Assembly: GCA_030760725.1 (NCBI GenBank)
Contig: JASWHV010000002.1
Coordinates: 64,907,900-64,971,899 of the forward strand
Direction of reading: 5' to 3'
Source: Neostapfia colusana
Lineage: Eukaryota; Streptophyta; Magnoliopsida; Poales; Poaceae
Length of the DNA stretch: 64,000 nt
Under the pieces are notes generated by a model. The model did no database searches. It was not told the DNA's origin and saw only the letters and a program-made list of their open reading frames with translations. Below, in pieces: positions 19,494-32,693 of this stretch (position 1 is its first letter; every line of letters begins with the position of its first letter). The translations under genes were made by a program, and so were the position numbers.

Positions 19494-22119
19494 TGTAAGG
19501 GCCTCAGTTTTTGACACATATTTAAAGTGTTCATCACCACACCACACACCTCATTTGAGGAAAGTTGATGAACACAAATGAAGAGCAAGTAACCACCATC
19601 AACATGCTCATTAGAGAACAAACTCACATATTGCAAAAGTGGTATTTCCCACATGTGATATAGGTGGGCTGGACATATGAAAACTCCTACACATTGCTAA
19701 GGATGTCCATTCCAAGTTTCACCCAAATTCAAAACCTTTTTGATGTCATTTTGGGTATAGTTAGAAAGAGGGCAGTTTGGAACCATATTCAAATTCAAAC
19801 TGTTTTTATCCCATGAATTTAAAAGTGGGAGGCATATTCTTATTCAGCACATTTTTGTAAGCTCACACACCAATTTTCACTCCATTTGGCGTTGATCTTG
19901 ACATGAGCTAAGTGGGACAAATTCAAACTTTATTTGAATTCAAAACTGAACTTGTGCTGAAATTCATTCAAACCAAACCCAATTTGAATTCTACTCAATT
20001 CAAATGGCTCATGGGTGAATAATTTGAATCACCAGGGGTATTTTGGGGCTCACTGTTTACAACAGTGATTAGGAGTAAATTTCAGAGGTTAAAACCCTGG
20101 GTGGGACCCACATGTCATAGAGAGAAGGAGGCAAAACTTGCACACAAAGTCACAGCCTCGGTGGGAAATTCCACCGAGCAGCTGTTGGCTGTGCCACCGA
20201 GCAGCTACCGGCGCCACCAGCTGCTTCCCCTCTCCGCGCGCTGGCGCCCAGGGCGGCTTGCTCGCGCCCCCACGCGACCGGCACCGCCTCAGCCGAACAG
20301 GAGTCGGCCGGCTTTATCTTCTCGCGGGCAAACCCGAGCAGCGGCATTGTTTCTCGCCGCAGCTCTCTGCTCAATTGGGAAAACCAGCAAAACAATCTCC
20401 TCCTTCGTTCCTGAGCTACTAGACAGCAACCTGAGGTCGCACTCCACCTCCCCAATGCCAGAAACCCCGAGTTCCGACCTCCTTTGCCCGAAAACGATCG
20501 CCACCGCGGCGACCTAGCCTCAGCCGAGAGTCAGGCACCCGTGGACAGCGTTCCACAAGCGTTTTCACTGTCCAGCAAGAGAGGCAACAGGAGCGCGCGA
20601 TCACCGTGCTGCTCTCCTCCAAGTTTGGAAGCAAACCGTGAAGAATCCACAGAGAATTTCCAGTTTTTGCTCCGGCGACCGTAAACCGAGCTTCCAGTAC
20701 GGATTCTTCAAATTCTCGCTCTATGATCTTTCGGTGGTTATCAAATCTTGCACATAGACGCTGGACTAGCCGGCGATCAAGTTCTTTTCTGCATCCGTGG
20801 CGTGAAACTGTCTAGGAGTGACGAATTTCGAGTTCGATGAAGAGCGGTCATGGTGGGCACGATCGGTCACACGGTGCCGACCGACTTGCCGCCACCCCTG
20901 AGCCCTTTTGACACCTTGTCGAGCTTCCTAGAGGTACAATGATGCTGTAGGACCGTTTGTTCGAGGTGTTGGCGGGATAGAACCCACGGTCGACGGCGCC
21001 GAACCTCAACCGAGGCCGTGCCACGTCGCCGGGCTATTTCCGGTCACCCCCAGCTCGACCTGACACCACCGGCGTGTTCCTCGACGTCGACAACCCCCTG
21101 GCGGCGAGTTTCAGACCATGGGAGGTCCGGCAGCGGCGAGCCGGCGAGCTCCGGGTCTGCTCCGGCGAGGGGCGGCGGCGTGAGCGCGCGGGCGCGAGGA
21201 GGAACCCGAAGTCCTAGACTTCGTTACTCCGGAGGAGCAGCTAGCCTACGACCAAGAGCAGCAAGGCAAGCTCCGGTTTGCATTAAACGTTTTACAAAAT
21301 TTATTGTTTTGAGGACTTACTTGAGTATTATGATTCGTTGCATCAGAGTCTTGTTTGGAAACCCAATTGCATAGCCAAGAAAACCATGGGTTGGGTTTAG
21401 GATTGCAAACCCCGTTAGCTACTGCAATGCTAAGATAGTGTAGGATTCGGTACAAGTCGAGTAGTTGGAACTACTCGCGAGCATAGGCTAGAGGCACTCG
21501 ACTCGGGTAGAGATAGCACATGAAACACTTGGCAAGAAAATGAGACCAAGCGGAGGGTAAAGGCAGCAGGACTTTGGGGCCTGTGTGCTGTAGCTGTGCT
21601 TGTGTCGATCGAGGACCGAGCCGTGTGCGGGCCTGTTGAACAAGCTCGAACAGTACCGAAGACCTACCGGCTATATGGGAACCGGGAAACTGATGTAACT
21701 CGGGTAGCTGGGTGTTTTGGCATAGCTGGTCGTTCAGAGGGTAGGTTGAGAGCTCGAGGTGTAAATCGGCTGGCGGCACTGAGATGCGCGTGCAGAGACC
21801 TCTTGCTCGGCATGATTGGACCGGTTCATCATTTGGCTAACGGGTGAAAGGTAGTCGCGTACGGCGTCCGTGATGGTTGTTGTAGGCAACATCGAGTACG
21901 GGCGTACGTGACGGGTTGTTCGGGAAACCCTGCAGGTGTAAATCGATTATAATCGCCGTCCCTCACGGTCAGTGAGTACCACTTGTTCACTGTACCGTGA
22001 CGTAGAAAGAACAGGCTAGTTACATGTTAAAATGCTGCTGATTGAAAGATGGACTTTGCTTGTTAATGGTCTGTTATAGTTTAGAGCTAACTAAAGTTCT
22101 TTTCAACTTTGGGCAAAGT

Positions 22120-22164
22120 ACATGAGAGAAATGCGTTTCTTGTTTGATTGTGGCTCTCTCATGT
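22120..22164 (+). other. Stem-loop I in B 5' LTR
   Basis: ACATGAGAGA / TCTCTCATGT, 25-nt loop. Confidence 0.7.
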
Positions 22165-22354
22165 GCCTTAGCATAAGGTTCTCCACAACCTGCTGCTAGA
22201 ACTTGAAAGTAAGGTTCTACTAATTAGGCGAGTCCTTGCAAATGATTTTTACCTCATGTACCCATCACCCCTCATGTAGAAGTTCCATGTTAGGTGAGAC
22301 GGGTCAGACTTGCTGAGCCTTCGTGCTCACTGCTTGTGTTTGAAGCTTTTGCAG

Positions 22355-22443
22355 GGTTCTATGAGGAAGGGACTCCCGAAGAGGAGACGGAACCCCAGGA
22401 GGGGAACCCCGTCGAGTGGGAGTCGTGCACGCCGCAGAGTTAG
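22355..22443 (+). other. Exon-like block beta in B 5' LTR
   Basis: Follows AAGCTTTTGCAG; open to TAG at 22441-22443 with the same peptide as in D. Confidence 0.4.
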
Positions 22444-22676
22444 TGTGCGTGTGTGCTAGCAAGGACACGTTCAAGGGCTGAACGTGGACTTGATGCGTAG
22501 TCTACGCCCGTGAGTGTAGACTGGAACTATTTTGATGTAAACATGTTCATAAACTTGTTTATGTAATAAAATTTCGCTTCCGCTTTGTACCTTTGACGTG
22601 TGTTATCCGGTGCTGTGCAACGCAGCACCCCTCAGCGTGATCCTGGCTCGACAAGACCGTGGGGTCGTGTCAGCGC

Positions 22677-22688
22677 TGGTATCAGAGC
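22677..22688 (+). other. Primer-binding site of B
   Basis: TGGTATCAGAGC, four bases after the LTR end. Confidence 0.93.
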
Positions 22689-24167
22689 TCGCTTGAGGTT
22701 TAACGCACTACAAAGGTCATCTTTTTCAAAAATCCAGTGAGGAACGAGTTAGTAGCCCGTATAAGGATGTTATTAGCATATAGAAAGTGGCATACTAACC
22801 TATTTGTCTATGTCAGAAAATCGTGCATCTCGGGACGTTTATGTCTTGGGGGTGCACGTAAGCGCTGTCCACCAGTGCGCACAAGCTGAAGGGTGGAGCC
22901 CCACGGGTGGCAGGTAACCCGACCCGCTTTGATATCCTCTACGACTCTTCATGTCGTTTGGGGTATTCGAGCAACGTCTATCCCTGGCGTGCGTGGTGCA
23001 ACTTGGGAGACCCCGTCACGTGGTCTGAAATGTGAACACGTAGCTCAAGGCGTGTTTGGCTTGAGAACATCCGGGCGAGTGATGACGGCCGGTTGTACTA
23101 ACTGTATGGATTCCGGGCTCGGTGTGCAGCCGAGTCTGATGATTGTTTGAGTTTCTTCAGGTAGCCTGACCACGAAACGGTAGGCGTGTAGCATCCGTGT
23201 GCGAGTGACGCTTAGTGCCACTGAAATAACGAAGCCGGCTAAGTCCGGTATAGGTTTTTCTTTGTGAGGACGTAGTACCGACATAATATGGTGACGCATT
23301 GACGTCCCCATTAAATGAACAACTTAATTTAAAACTTGAAGGTTTTTGATCTAAAGTAGTAAAACTTGGTGTAACTCCTTCCCTTGAACAAGATATTCAA
23401 AGTTAACAAGTTCTCAACTTATAGGTTGTTAAGGACAGAGCACTCTGTTTTCAGCTGAATCAAGGCTGAAGTTGATCAGAGGTTAGAGGTTGAGTTCTTT
23501 CAAGGATGGGGTCGTATGATACATTTATGGAAATCTTTGGAAGAGCTTTACATCTCTTCTGTTGAGCTCCAGAGGTTTCTCATCCTTTAACCACTCGAAA
23601 AATGCAGTAGAGTTGAAACTGTCCAGAAAACAGGACAGAGTAAAGACTCTCTGTAAACTCTCTGTAAATTAAGCATAACTTCCTGTTTAAAAATCCAAAA
23701 ATGGAAAATGAGGTAGTTCTGGAAAGCTTATGAGATGGGTTACAACTTTGTGACAGAAAGTTTTGTCAGATTAGGAACAGAATTAACTGGAATTCTTGGA
23801 TGAAATCAGTACCTAAAGCAGGGAGGTGCTGTCCAATTTTCTTCAGAAATTCTGTTAACTTTGACATCTCATAACTTTTGAACCAGGACAGATCTTAGGC
23901 CAAGCAAATACTTTCTGGAAATCTATTGAAGTTAGCTTTAACTTTGATGTTTAGCTCCGGAACTAGTTTTGCTTTTAACATGGCCTAAATCAGGTTGAAA
24001 TGGAAACTGGTCAGGGCTGTCATGGGAACAGCAGATCAGCAGTCAAATTTGTTTAAAATTTGAACTATGTTTCCAAGTTTCATGGGTTCAATGACATGTC
24101 TTATGTTATAACTCAGTGGTTTACTGTTTAAATAAATATTTGACATTTATCAAATATATTTTTACAG
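22689..24167 (+). other. Leader of B
   Basis: No gene seen in about 1.5 kb. Hairpin with loop TCTTCAT at 22941-22957; CTTCAG|GTA junction at 23158-23163; intron-like AT-rich half ending TTTTTACAG before the ORF0 ATG. Confidence 0.6.
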
Positions 24168-25091
24168 ATGACAGCAGACAAACAGTTGGAGAACGGGTGG
24201 GTGGTATCCCACTGTTCTCACCGTAGCGGCTATCCGGAAGCATTGAGGCGTATGCTTCAATATTTCGGGTACAACCAGATGCTGCAGTACTTCGCCAAGA
24301 AAGAAGGCGAAGAGGGGAACAAGACGTGGACAATCCATGTCGAAGTCCCTGCAGGACCTACGCCACCTGGTTGCGTGCAGTTCACCATCACAGTGAGAGG
24401 AAGACAACCGGAAGGGATGTGGCAAGTGGCAGCCCGTGACACCATGTCACGTTTCTGCCAACTACACGTGCAGGCTATGGAGGGCAATCCATACGCGCTT
24501 GTTCCGGTGGAGGGACGGGCTCAGCATGTGTGGGAAGAGAGGTACCGGGAGGCAACAGATCCGGGTTGCCCAAGGTACAACCCCGCGGAGGCAAACCTTA
24601 GCCTCCAGATGAGGGCGGGAAACGCCGTGATGAACAGCCAAGCTGTTCATACGGAGCATCTCGCAACAAAGCTCAAAGATAGCATGAGCCGTGGAGACCA
24701 TTTCGAGAGTCCTCACAGCGCACTCCGCAATGTGCTCCTCCCGACGATCAAGCGACTGAATGAACAACATAATCAGTTGCATCGTCTGAAGAAGGCGAAG
24801 AGAAAAAGCCATGTCGACATCGCGCCATTGCAAGAACTGGTACAGAATCTGACCCAGCAGAACGAGAAACTTACTCAAGAGCGGGACAACGCTATTGAGA
24901 AAGGGCAAGGCTGGGAAGAAGATTACAACCAGGCCATGGACGAGGTGCATGCTTTGCAGGACCTCATACCTCCAGTATTGGGCGTACCGGTGGTCTTTGG
25001 CCTTCCAGCAATGGGAGAACCCAAGATGGGAGAAGAGGTGGTAGATCCAGAGCCACCAGCAGAGGTACCGGAGGAGGACGACCCGCAGTAG
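24168..25091 (+). CDS. ORF0 protein of B, lacking the last 7 residues
   Basis: A 307-residue homologue of D ORF0 with the same three parts: N-terminal globular region, long coiled coil from about 155, acidic tail. It starts directly after TTTTTACAG. GAG has become TAG at 25089-25091, seven codons before the ancestral stop at 25110-25112, so the product loses only the extreme acidic end. Most differences from D are substitutions without indels. Function unknown. Confidence 0.82.
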   Translation: MTADKQLENGWVVSHCSHRSGYPEALRRMLQYFGYNQMLQYFAKKEGEEGNKTWTIHVEVPAGPTPPGCVQFTITVRGRQPEGMWQVAARDTMSRFCQLHVQAMEGNPYALVPVEGRAQHVWEERYREATDPGCPRYNPAEANLSLQMRAGNAVMNSQAVHTEHLATKLKDSMSRGDHFESPHSALRNVLLPTIKRLNEQHNQLHRLKKAKRKSHVDIAPLQELVQNLTQQNEKLTQERDNAIEKGQGWEEDYNQAMDEVHALQDLIPPVLGVPVVFGLPAMGEPKMGEEVVDPEPPAEVPEEDDPQ

Positions 25092-25354
25092 GTTGAGTTC
25101 TACTCCGAGTAGGGGGTTACAGTTGCCATGTAGGGCAGCTAGGGTAGTGTAGCCCAAATTTTGTAATCGGTGACATGTCGTGTAGACCGTAGCATATGTA
25201 TAGGTAGTGACGACATGAGCACGACTTCTCGGAGAACTGAGAATAATGTATCTTGTATAAAGTTTATGCTTTATCAATATATGTGAATGTTGTGCAAATT
25301 AATCATGTGTCACTTCAATACCTACTGTTACATATGGAATTTTAAGTAAGACAT

Positions 25355-25384
25355 GTGCTAATCGCTGCTGTTTTGAATTTCAGA
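25355..25384 (+). promoter_or_regulatory. Candidate 3' splice site before B gag ATG
   Basis: GCTAATCGCTGCTG, then TTTTGAATTTCAG and one base before ATG. Branch-like CTAAT about 25 bases from the AG. Confidence 0.4.
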
Positions 25385-28300
25385 ATGACGCGTACTCGTG
25401 CCAACCCGGATGTTGGGGGTACTAGTCAAGGGGGAGAGACCTCCCAACAGCCTCCCGAGGACTCCTTGGGACAGCAGCAGCCACAGCAGCAACAGCAACA
25501 GCAAACACCGCCACCGCCACTGCCAACGGTTACACTGGCCGACATCGTCGCGGAAATGGCGGGTTCACATCAGCAGCACACGGAGTTGCTGCAAACTCTT
25601 ATTGCCAATACGTCTCGCCCAGAGAGACGTCAAGATCGTAAGGAGCGTCAACAAAGCTCCTACTCCGACTTCCTGGCGACTCATCCCCCTGTATTCTCAA
25701 GGGCGGATGAACCTCTTGACGCGGACAACTGGCTCCGCGCGATAGAGATGAAGTTCGGGCTGCTCCAGATAAGCGAGCAGCGCAAGACTCAGTTCGCGGT
25801 CCAGCAGCTCCAAGGATCCGCGAGCGCGTGGTGGGCCAACTTCTGTGCTTCACAGCCCACCGACCGAGTGAGGACCTGGACGAAGTTTCGGATGGCCTTC
25901 AGGGCCTATCATATACCGCCAGGTTTGATGAAGAGGAAGACGCAGGAATTTCTACACCTGCAACAAGGGAGCAGGAACGCGCTGGAATACTCCAGAGCAT
26001 TCAACGATCTCGCACTCTACGCGTCGTATCACGCAGATACTGACGAGAAGCGGCGGGACCACTTTTACCAGGGGCTTAATCCGCTCCTGAAGGACAAGTT
26101 GGCGATGTTCAATCGCGGCAGCCTCAACGACACCATTGATGCTGCGATTGTTCAGGAGGACTCCGGCAAGGAGTTAGCGGTGGCGGAGAGAAAGCGAAGC
26201 GAGCCACAGAGCAGCGGAGAAGGAGGCGGTCCTTCTCAAAAGTTTCGGATGGTGAATCGCCCACCATCAGGTCCACGCTGGCAGCCACCACAGCGGTCGA
26301 TGCCGTTCCGCAGTCGACCGTACCCTTCACCGGCATTCAGGCCGGCACTGCCAGTACCACCTCCGCAACAACAGCAGCAGCGGGCGATGACGCGTGCGTA
26401 TGCACATCAGCAGCGCATGCCGGGCTTTCGTCCCCCGAGTACTACACCAGCAGCGGCCACATGTTACAAGTGTGGTCGTCCAGGACACTTCGCGAGCAGT
26501 TGCCCGGAGAGGCAAGGCGGCGTAGTGGCACCACAGTTTCCGGGGAGGAGTCAACCCCGGAACCCTACTAATGCGCGGCAGGCAAACCCTAGGCCCGGCA
26601 CTGTCCACCAGCTTGCCATAGAGGACGTGCCGGAGGGCGAGCCAATCCTTGCGGGTATGTTCCAACTCCACCAGCATCCCGCTATAATATTATTTGATTC
26701 AGGCGCCACGCATAGCTTCATTAGCCAAGCTTTCATTGATAAGTATAGCTTGCAAATACTACCCACCGATAGTCCTTATGTGATCTGTTCACCGGGTGGG
26801 AAAATTTCAGCAAGCATGATGGTCCCAAAAGCGCCATTGTGCTTAGAGGGTAGAGTCTACCCTACGTCTCTCATAATCTTAGAGGCACAAAAGGTCGATG
26901 TCATCTTAGGGATGTCGTGGTTAACCCGCCACGGCGCTGTTTTAGACACCGTCCTTCGAGTTGTGCACTTGAACTCAGAAGTGCACGAGTCTCACTCATT
27001 ATTTCTGGACAGTCCAGAAATAAAACTTCCAAGTGTCTATCAAGCCACAACCATCAGATTGGAAGATATTCCAGTATTCCGAGAGTTCCCTGACGTATTC
27101 CTGGAGGATTTGCCGGGGATGCCGCCCGATAGAGAGGTGGAGTTCAAGATTGAACTTGCACCGGGAACCATGCCAATATCCCGAAGGCCGTACAAGATGG
27201 CGCCCAAGGAGTTGGCTGAACTGAAGACTCAGCTCACGGACCTTCTGGAGAAGGGTTTTATTAGGCCAAGCTCCTCGCCATGGGGCTGTTCGGCATTATT
27301 TGTCAAGAAGAAGGATGAGACGTTACGGCTTTGCATGGACTATCGTCCATTAAATGCCGTAACCATCAAGAACAGGTACCCGTTGCCACGGATCAACATG
27401 TTGTTTGATCAGTTGGTCGAAGCAAAGATGTTTTCCAAGATGGATTTAAGATCCGGGTACCATCAGATTAAGATAAGGGCTGAGGGCATTCCAAAGACCG
27501 CTTTCTCGACAAGGTACGGACTTTATGAGTACCTGGTCATGTACTTCGGCCTCACCAATGCTCCAGCTCACTTCATGTACTTGATGAACTCGGTATTCAT
27601 GCCGGAGCTGGACAAGTTTGTCATGGTCTTCATCGACGACATCCTGGTATATTCAAAGTCAGAGGAAGATCACAAGAAACATCTGCGTATAGTCTTGCAA
27701 CGGCTGCGGGATCACAAGTTATACACGAAATTCAGCAAGTGCGAGTTTTGGATATAGCAAGTGCATTTTCTCGGGCATATCATCTCAGCGGAGGGTATCG
27801 CTGTAGACCCGAGTAAGATCACTCAAGTGCTGAATTGGAAGTCCCCGAGAACTGTTCACGAGGTATGGAGTTTCCTCGGACTCGCGGGATATTATCGGAG
27901 GTTCATTCCGAACTTCTCGAAGATTGCCAAGCCAATGACAGAGCTGCTGAGGAAGGCTACCAAATATGTTTGGAGTCCAGCATGTGAAGCAGCATTCAAG
28001 GCTTTAGTCAAGCACCTCACATCAGCACCGATTTTGGCGCAGCCAGACACAACAAAACCGTTCGATGTGTACTGCGATGCATCCGGCATTGGGCTCGGAT
28101 GTGTGCTGATGCAAGACCGAAGAGTGGTCGCGTATGGATCACGGCAGCTTAGAAACCAGGAGCAAAACAATCCAACTCACGATTTGGAGCTCGCTGCCGT
28201 GGTGCTTGCACTGAAAATGTGGAGGCACTACCTACTCGGTAACCTCGTACATTTATATACCGACCACAAAAGCCTCAAGTACATATTCACATAGAAGGAG

Positions 28301-29950
28301 CTGAACATGAGGACACGAAGATGGTTAGAACTGATAAAGGATTACGAAATAGAGATCCATTATCATCCGGGCAAGGCAAACGTAGTGGCAGATGCGCTGA
28401 GACGCAAGTCACACGTCAATAATCTGACCATCACACCGTTGGAAGAGAGCGAACCACCACTACATGTGATTCCACACGGAGCTCTCTACAACCTAGCTTT
28501 GATCCCCACCATCCGTGAATAGATAGCGGCAGCCCAGAAGAATGACAAGGGCATGTCGCATTTGCGGAGACGTGTAGACAGTGGGTAGTTGAAATGTTTC
28601 CGGAAGGACGGAGACGGCGTCCTATGGTTCAAGGACCGGATCGTCGTACCCTGAAACGCGGAGTTACGGAAGAAAATCTTTGATGAGGCTCACTTGTCAA
28701 AGTTTTCTATTCACCCTGGCAGCAACAAAATGTATCAAGAACTCAGAAGCAAGTTTTGGTGGACACAGATGAAGCGTGAAACTGCAAAATACGTGTCCGA
28801 GTGTGATACATGTCGAAGGGTGAAGGCAGACCATATGCGGAAACCGGGACTGCTACAACCACAGGGCATTCCTGCCTGGAAGTGGGAGGATGTGAGCATG
28901 GACTTCATCGTCGGTTTACCCATCACCTTGCTGAAACATGATTCTGTGTGGGTGATCGTCGATCGGCTCACCAAAGTTGCCCATTTCATCCCGGTCAACA
29001 CAAACTACAATGCCAAGAAGTACGCTGAACTGTACATCTCACGGATCCTATGCTTGTACGGCGTACCCCGTACTATCATATCAAATCGGGGCACTTTATT
29101 TGTGTCCCGTTTTTGGAAGCAGCTGCACGCTGCCTTGGGGACGAAGTTGATCTGTAGTTCAGCATATCACCCGCAGACGGATGGGCAAACGGAGCGGGTA
29201 AATCAGATCCTAGAAGACATGCTACGAGCTTGCGCTATCAACCACGGCAAGAATTGGGATGATCACTTGCCGTTAGCCGAGTTCTCGTACAATAATGGGT
29301 ACCAAGCCAGCATCAAGATGGCACCTTACGAGGCGCTATACGGTAGGAAGTGCCGCACACCATTGAACTGGTGTGAGTCCGGTGAAAGGGTTACCTTCGG
29401 GATTGACCTTGTCAACAACGCGGAAGAAAAGGTTCGACTGATTCAAGCGAACCTAAAAGCCGCTCAATCCCATCAGAAACAGTATGCAGACCGGAGAAGG
29501 CGCGCATTACAATTCGAAGTTGGAGATCACATATATCTACGGGTGTCTCCAATGAAGGGCGTAAACAGTTTTGGGGTAAGAGGAAAGTTGGCACCCCGAT
29601 TCATCGGTCCATTCCAGATTACCGAAAGATGTGGATCAGTGGCATACCGGCTGAAATTACCAGAAGCACTTTCCGGTGTGCACGACGTCTTTCACATTGC
29701 CCAGCTGAGGAAGTGTCTTAAGCTATCAACTACCGTTCAGCTGGAAGATATTGAAGAACTGCAACCGGATCTCACCTATCGGGAGGAACCGGTGCAGATT
29801 ATTGATGAAAAGGCCCGAACCACACGCAACCGTGCGTTGTGGTTCTACAAGGTTCTATGGAGTAATCACTCTATGGAAGAAGCGACATGGGAGATCGAAG
29901 GATTTCTTCGAGCTAACTACCCCGACTTTTTCACGTCGCATATCCGGTAA
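25385..29950 (+). pseudogene. gag-pol: Gag-pol of B, five nonsense codons
   Basis: Single continuous frame from MTRTRANPD to the natural stop after the chromodomain-like tail. Interrupted by TAG at 27755-27757 (in RT, after CEFWI), TAG at 28292-28294 (RNase H), TAG at 28520-28522, TAG at 28586-28588 and TGA at 28652-28654 (between RNase H and integrase). Zinc knuckle, DSGAT, FIDD, integrase HHCC and DDE are all readable. The first open segment alone would give Gag, protease and most of RT. B could at best move using proteins from another copy. Confidence 0.93.
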
Positions 29951-30007
29951 TTTTCCACCGTCCTCTCTCTCATTTTCACCTTATAAATCTCGGGACGAGA
30001 TTCTTTT

Positions 30008-30020
30008 AAGGGGGGAGGAA
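30008..30020 (+). other. Polypurine tract of B
   Basis: AAGGGGGGAGGAA immediately before the 3' LTR start at 30021. Confidence 0.85.
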
Positions 30021-32612
30021 TGTAAGGGCCTCAGCTTTTGACACATATTTGAAGTGTTCATCACCACACCACACACCTCATTTGAGGAAAGTTGATGAAC
30101 ACAAATGAAGAGCAAGTAACCACCATCAACATGCTCATTAGAGAACAAACTCACATATTGCAAAAGTGGTATTTCCCACATGTGATATAGGTGGGCTGGA
30201 CATATGAAAACTCCTACACATTGCTAAGGATGTCCATGCCAAGTTTCACCCAAATTCAAAACCTTTTTGATGTCATTTTTGGTATAGTTAGAAAGAGGGC
30301 AGTTTGGAACCATATTCAAATTCAAACTGTTTTTATCCCATGAATTTAAAAGTGGGAGGCATATTCTTATTCAGCACATTTTTGTGAGCTCACACACCAA
30401 TTTTCACTCCATTTGGAGTTGATCTTGACATGAGCTAAGTGGGACAAATTCAAACTTTATTTGAATTCAAAACTGAACTTGTGCTGAAATTCATTCAAAC
30501 CAAACCCAATTTGAATTCTACTCAATTCAAATGGCTCATGGGTGAATAATTTGAATCACCAGTGGTATTTTGGGGCTCACTGTTTACAACAGTGATTAGG
30601 AGTAAATTTCAGAGGTTAAAAACCTGGGTGGGACCCACATGTCATAGAGAGAAGGAGGCAAAACTTGCACACAAAGTCACAGCCTCGGTGGGAAATTCCA
30701 CCGAGCAGCTGTCGGCCGTGCCACCGAGCAGCTACCGGCGCCACCAGCTGCTTCCCCTCTGTGCGTGCTGGCGCCCAGGGCGGCTTGCTCGCTCCCCCAC
30801 GCGACCGGCACCGCCTCAGCCGAACAGTAGTCGGCTGGCTTTATCTTCTCGCGGGTAAACCCGAGCAGCGGCATTGTTTCTCGCCGCAGCTCTCTGCTCA
30901 ATCGGGAAAACCAGAAAAACAATCTCCTCCTTCGTTCCTGAGCTGCTAGACAGCAACCTGAGGTCGCACTCCACCTCCCCAACGCCAGAAACCCCGAGTT
31001 CCGACATCCTTTGCCCGAAAACGATCACCACCGCGGCGACCTAGCCTCAGCCAAGAGTCAGGCGCCCGTGGACAGCGTTCCACAGGCGTTTTCACGGTCC
31101 AACAAGAGAGGCAACAGGAGCGCGCGATCACCGTGCTGCTCTCCTCCAAGTTTGGAAGCAAACCATGAAGAATCCACAGAGAATTTCCAGTTTTTGCTCC
31201 GGCGACCGTAAACTGAGCTTCCGGTACGTATTCTTCAAATTCTCGCTCTATGATCTTTCGGTGGTTATCAAATCTTGCACATAGACGCTGGACTAGCCGG
31301 CGATCAAGTTCTTTTCTGCATCCGTGGCGTGAAACTGTCTAGGAGTGACGAATTTCGAGCTCGATCAAGAGCGGTCATGGCGGGCACGATCGGTCACACG
31401 GTGCCGACCGACTTGCCGCCACCCCTGAGCCCTTTTGACACCTTGTCGAGCTTCCTAGAGGTACACTGATGCTGTAGGACCGTTTGTTCGAGGTGTTGGC
31501 GGGTTAGAACCCACGGTCGACGGCGCCGAACCTCAACCGAGGCCGCGGCACGTCGCCGGGCTATTTCCGGTCACCCCCAGCCCAACCTGACACCACCGAC
31601 GTGTTCCTTGACGTCGACAACCCCCTGGCGTCGAGTTTCAGACCATGGGAGGTCCGGCAGCGACGAGCCGGCGAGCTCCGAGTCTGCTCCGGCGAGGTCG
31701 GCGGCGCGGGCGCGAGAGAACGGCGGGAGGAACACAAAGCCGGCTGGCCCACGTGTCAGCGGCTGAAGAATTTAAATCCGGATCGGGTGTGGCCGGGATC
31801 GGCTGTGCCGGCGCGCAAATACCCTGTGAGCCCCGGTGTTCCGGACACCTCCGCGCTCAACACGTGTCCCCGCGGGCCCCCAAGAGTTTAAAATTTTTCC
31901 CCAATTTTCAGACTTCTTCAAAACTTCAAATCCTCATAACTTTGGCTAGAAAGCTCCAAATCGAGTGAACCATATTTTTCTGGATTCAGCTCTCTGAGCA
32001 CTTTCCAGCAAATCAAGTTTCACTTCATAAAAACCCTTATTTCTCCATAATTAATTCCTCAAAATTTAAACTGTTAGGAATTTTAACTGAAGAATCCTTT
32101 GGAGGAAAATCCTGAAATTTTGCTCGGATGTTCACCAAAATATCCCCGAACTACCATAAAAATTTCAGATCCATTTGAGCTCATTTGATCCATCTAATGG
32201 TGTGATTAGTGAAACTGTTCCAGAGAAAATAGAAAATGTTCAGAAACATTTTCAGAATTTTCTCTGAAATTGTTTAGCTCATATCATTAGCTAGGAACCT
32301 TCAAATTAAGTGAGACCAACTCCATTAGAACCCTCTGAAAATCTATTTTTCAGAAAGTCATAGTTTGTTTCATGAAAATCCATAGAACACCCTAAAAGCC
32401 TTCAATTAAGGTCAAGTACATAATTAATTGTGGAGGGCTCAAATGAGCTTTGCTGCAACTAAAACTTGACCAAGTCTCTGTCTAGGTTGTAACCAAGCCA
32501 CAGTAAAAGTTTCATAGTCAGTGAGCCTGTCTAGTGGGACTTATAAGCTTCACAAGTTAAAAGTTAATACAACTGTATTTAAATTAATACATGTATTGCT
32601 TCTATCATGTAG

Positions 32613-32693
32613 TCGCTCAGGTCGAGGAGGAACCCGAAGTCCTAGACTTCGTTACTCCGGAGGAGCAGCTAGCCTACGACCAAGAGCAGCATG
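32613..32693 (+). other. Exon-like block alpha in B 3' LTR
   Basis: Follows TATCATGTAG, ends before GCAAGC; open in phase. The last full codon is CAT, not CAA. Confidence 0.4.

Larger units (their letters stand above)
19494..22672 (+). repeat. 5' LTR of B, 3179 bp, internally deleted
   Basis: Same ends as the 3' LTR but about 0.9 kb shorter. At about 21197 it jumps from the GC-rich block straight into exon-like block alpha, skipping the stretch equivalent to 31717-32626. Both breakpoints share CGAG. Confidence 0.93.

Noticed and set aside
24462..25277. 271-codon minus-strand frame opposite B ORF0
   Set aside because: Antisense to ORF0; openness follows from the codon composition of the coiled-coil region, and the D equivalent is broken up.
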